Assembly: GCA_045545455.1 (NCBI GenBank)
Contig: JAZQAY010000011.1
Location: forward strand, 1-6,085
Direction of reading: 5' to 3'
Origin: RUG754 sp045545455
Lineage (GTDB): Bacteria > Bacillota > Clostridia > Peptostreptococcales > Anaerovoracaceae
DNA: 6,085 bases
Shown: positions 5,137-6,085 of the stretch, piece by piece
Numbering within the stretch: the stretch's first letter is position 1
Layout: each line of letters starts with the position of its first letter
Made by a program: the position numbers and the translations under genes
The notes under the pieces: generated by a model
The model's input: the letters and a program-made list of their open reading frames with translations, nothing else
Databases searched by the model: none
What the model was told of the DNA's origin: nothing

Positions 5137-6085
5137 ATGGAAAAATTAGGCTTAAATGAAATCAGGAAACGCTTTCTGGATTTCTTCGAATCGAAAGATC
5201 ACTATGTCGGCAAATCCGCCAGTCTGATTCCCAGAAACGATAAATCCATTCTCATCATAAACTCAGGTATGGCACCTTTAAAACCGTATTTCGCCGGCAC
5301 GGAGACTCCGCCTAAAAAGCGCATGTGCACCTGTCAGAAATGTATCAGGACAGGCGATATCGATAACGTGGGACATACCGCCCGCCACGGTACATTCTTC
5401 GAGATGCTGGGTAATTTCAGCTTCGGAGATTATTTCAAAAAAGAGAGTATCGGCTGGGGAGTTGAATTCCTGACAAAGCATCTGGGATTTCCCATGGACA
5501 GACTTTGGGCCACAGTATATCTGGATGACGAAGAAGCCATCAAGATCTGGGAAGATAACGGAATGGATCCTTCCCACATCGTCCGTCTCGGTAAGGAAGA
5601 CAACTTCTGGGAAATAGGACTCGGCCCCTGCGGACCGGACTCTGAGATCTTCTATGACAGGGGAGAGGAATTCGGCTGCGGCAAGCCCGACTGCAAACCC
5701 GGCTGTGACTGCGACAGATTCATGGAGATCTGGAATCACGTATTCACTCAGTTCTCCAAGGAGGAAGACGGTTCATATTCCAACCTCGCTCATCCCAACA
5801 TCGATACCGGTATGGGACTCGAGAGGATGGCCTGTGTAATGCAGGATACCATGTCCATATTTGACGTGGATACCATCAGATACATCCTTGACGGGGTGTG
5901 CGAACTTTCAGGCGTTGAATACACCGACGGCGATAAGGATTCCGATATTTCCATCAGGATCATCACAGACCATATCAGAGCCATGACCTTCATGATAGCA
6001 GACGGCATCATGCCTTCAAACGAGGGAAGGGGATACGTCTTAAGAAGGATCATAAGACGTGCAGCCAGACACGGTAGACTCCTCG
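5137..6085 (+). CDS. alaS: Alanyl-tRNA synthetase, 3'-truncated by window edge
   Basis: AlaS charges tRNA-Ala with alanine and edits mischarged serine and glycine. The first 316 of roughly 880 residues are visible and cover the class II aminoacylation core; the editing and C-Ala domains lie beyond the window. Visible landmarks are NSGMAPLKPYFAG at 42-54, TCQKCIRTGDIDNVGHTARH at 65-84, motif 2 (GTFFEMLGNFSFGDYFK, 85-101), a cysteine cluster typical of clostridial AlaS (Cys181, 186, 190, 192), motif 3 (IDTGMGLER, 222-230), and ADGIMPSNEGRGYVLRRIIR near the end. The start ATG 5137 is preceded by GGAAGGA (5117-5123), but 13 bases away, which is longer than optimal; no better in-frame start exists. 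No frameshift or missing residue is seen. Confidence 0.97.
   Translation, partial: MEKLGLNEIRKRFLDFFESKDHYVGKSASLIPRNDKSILIINSGMAPLKPYFAGTETPPKKRMCTCQKCIRTGDIDNVGHTARHGTFFEMLGNFSFGDYFKKESIGWGVEFLTKHLGFPMDRLWATVYLDDEEAIKIWEDNGMDPSHIVRLGKEDNFWEIGLGPCGPDSEIFYDRGEEFGCGKPDCKPGCDCDRFMEIWNHVFTQFSKEEDGSYSNLAHPNIDTGMGLERMACVMQDTMSIFDVDTIRYILDGVCELSGVEYTDGDKDSDISIRIITDHIRAMTFMIADGIMPSNEGRGYVLRRIIRRAARHGRLL

Noticed and set aside
5278..5739. 153-codon open frame on the minus strand
   Set aside because: It lies entirely opposite conserved alaS motifs and has no recognisable domain; it is a shadow of the coding strand.

Overview
The window looks like chromosomal DNA from a low-to-mid GC Firmicute of the class Clostridia. 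The evidence is a clostridial-type alanyl-tRNA synthetase, an Obg GTPase with an OCT tail, a paired radical SAM/DUF2344 module, a membrane-anchored ComEA with an SLBB domain, a DUF896 (YnzC-like) protein, and a Spo0A C-terminal domain, which is found only in the endospore-forming lineage. The family cannot be fixed from this sequence. All genes are on the + strand and packed tightly. There are no mobile elements, CRISPR arrays, rRNA or tRNA genes.

Region 1 (1-3506) reads as one translationally coupled unit. It holds the 3' three quarters of obgE, a radical SAM protein of the TIGR03960 type (11-nt overlap with obgE), and its usual partner of the TIGR03936/DUF2344 type (8-nt overlap). Obg acts in 50S ribosome assembly. 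The radical SAM pair has no established function but is often found beside ribosomal and RNase G genes.

Region 2 (3490-4734) starts with a near-consensus sigma-A promoter lying inside the end of the DUF2344 gene. It drives comEA, the membrane DNA receptor for DNA uptake, whose last few residues appear to have been cut off by a TAG codon. Next, behind a second promoter, is a 141-residue stand-alone Spo0A DNA-binding domain without the phosphoacceptor receiver domain.

Region 3 (4724-5136) holds a small DUF896 gene. Its promoter places the predicted transcription start on the A of the start codon, so the mRNA would be leaderless. A 7-bp inverted repeat is centred on the -10 box and runs into the start codon. 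The gap before alaS contains a possible 34-codon ORF, a hairpin, and an extended -10 promoter.

Region 4 (5137-6085) is the first 316 codons of alaS, with a leader of only about 44 nt and therefore no room for a T-box.

No clearly undescribed multi-gene system is visible. The most unusual material lies between 4200 and 5090: the receiver-less Spo0A-type regulator, the leaderless DUF896 gene with its operator-like dyad, and the prematurely ended comEA. Promoter and start assignments were made by eye.
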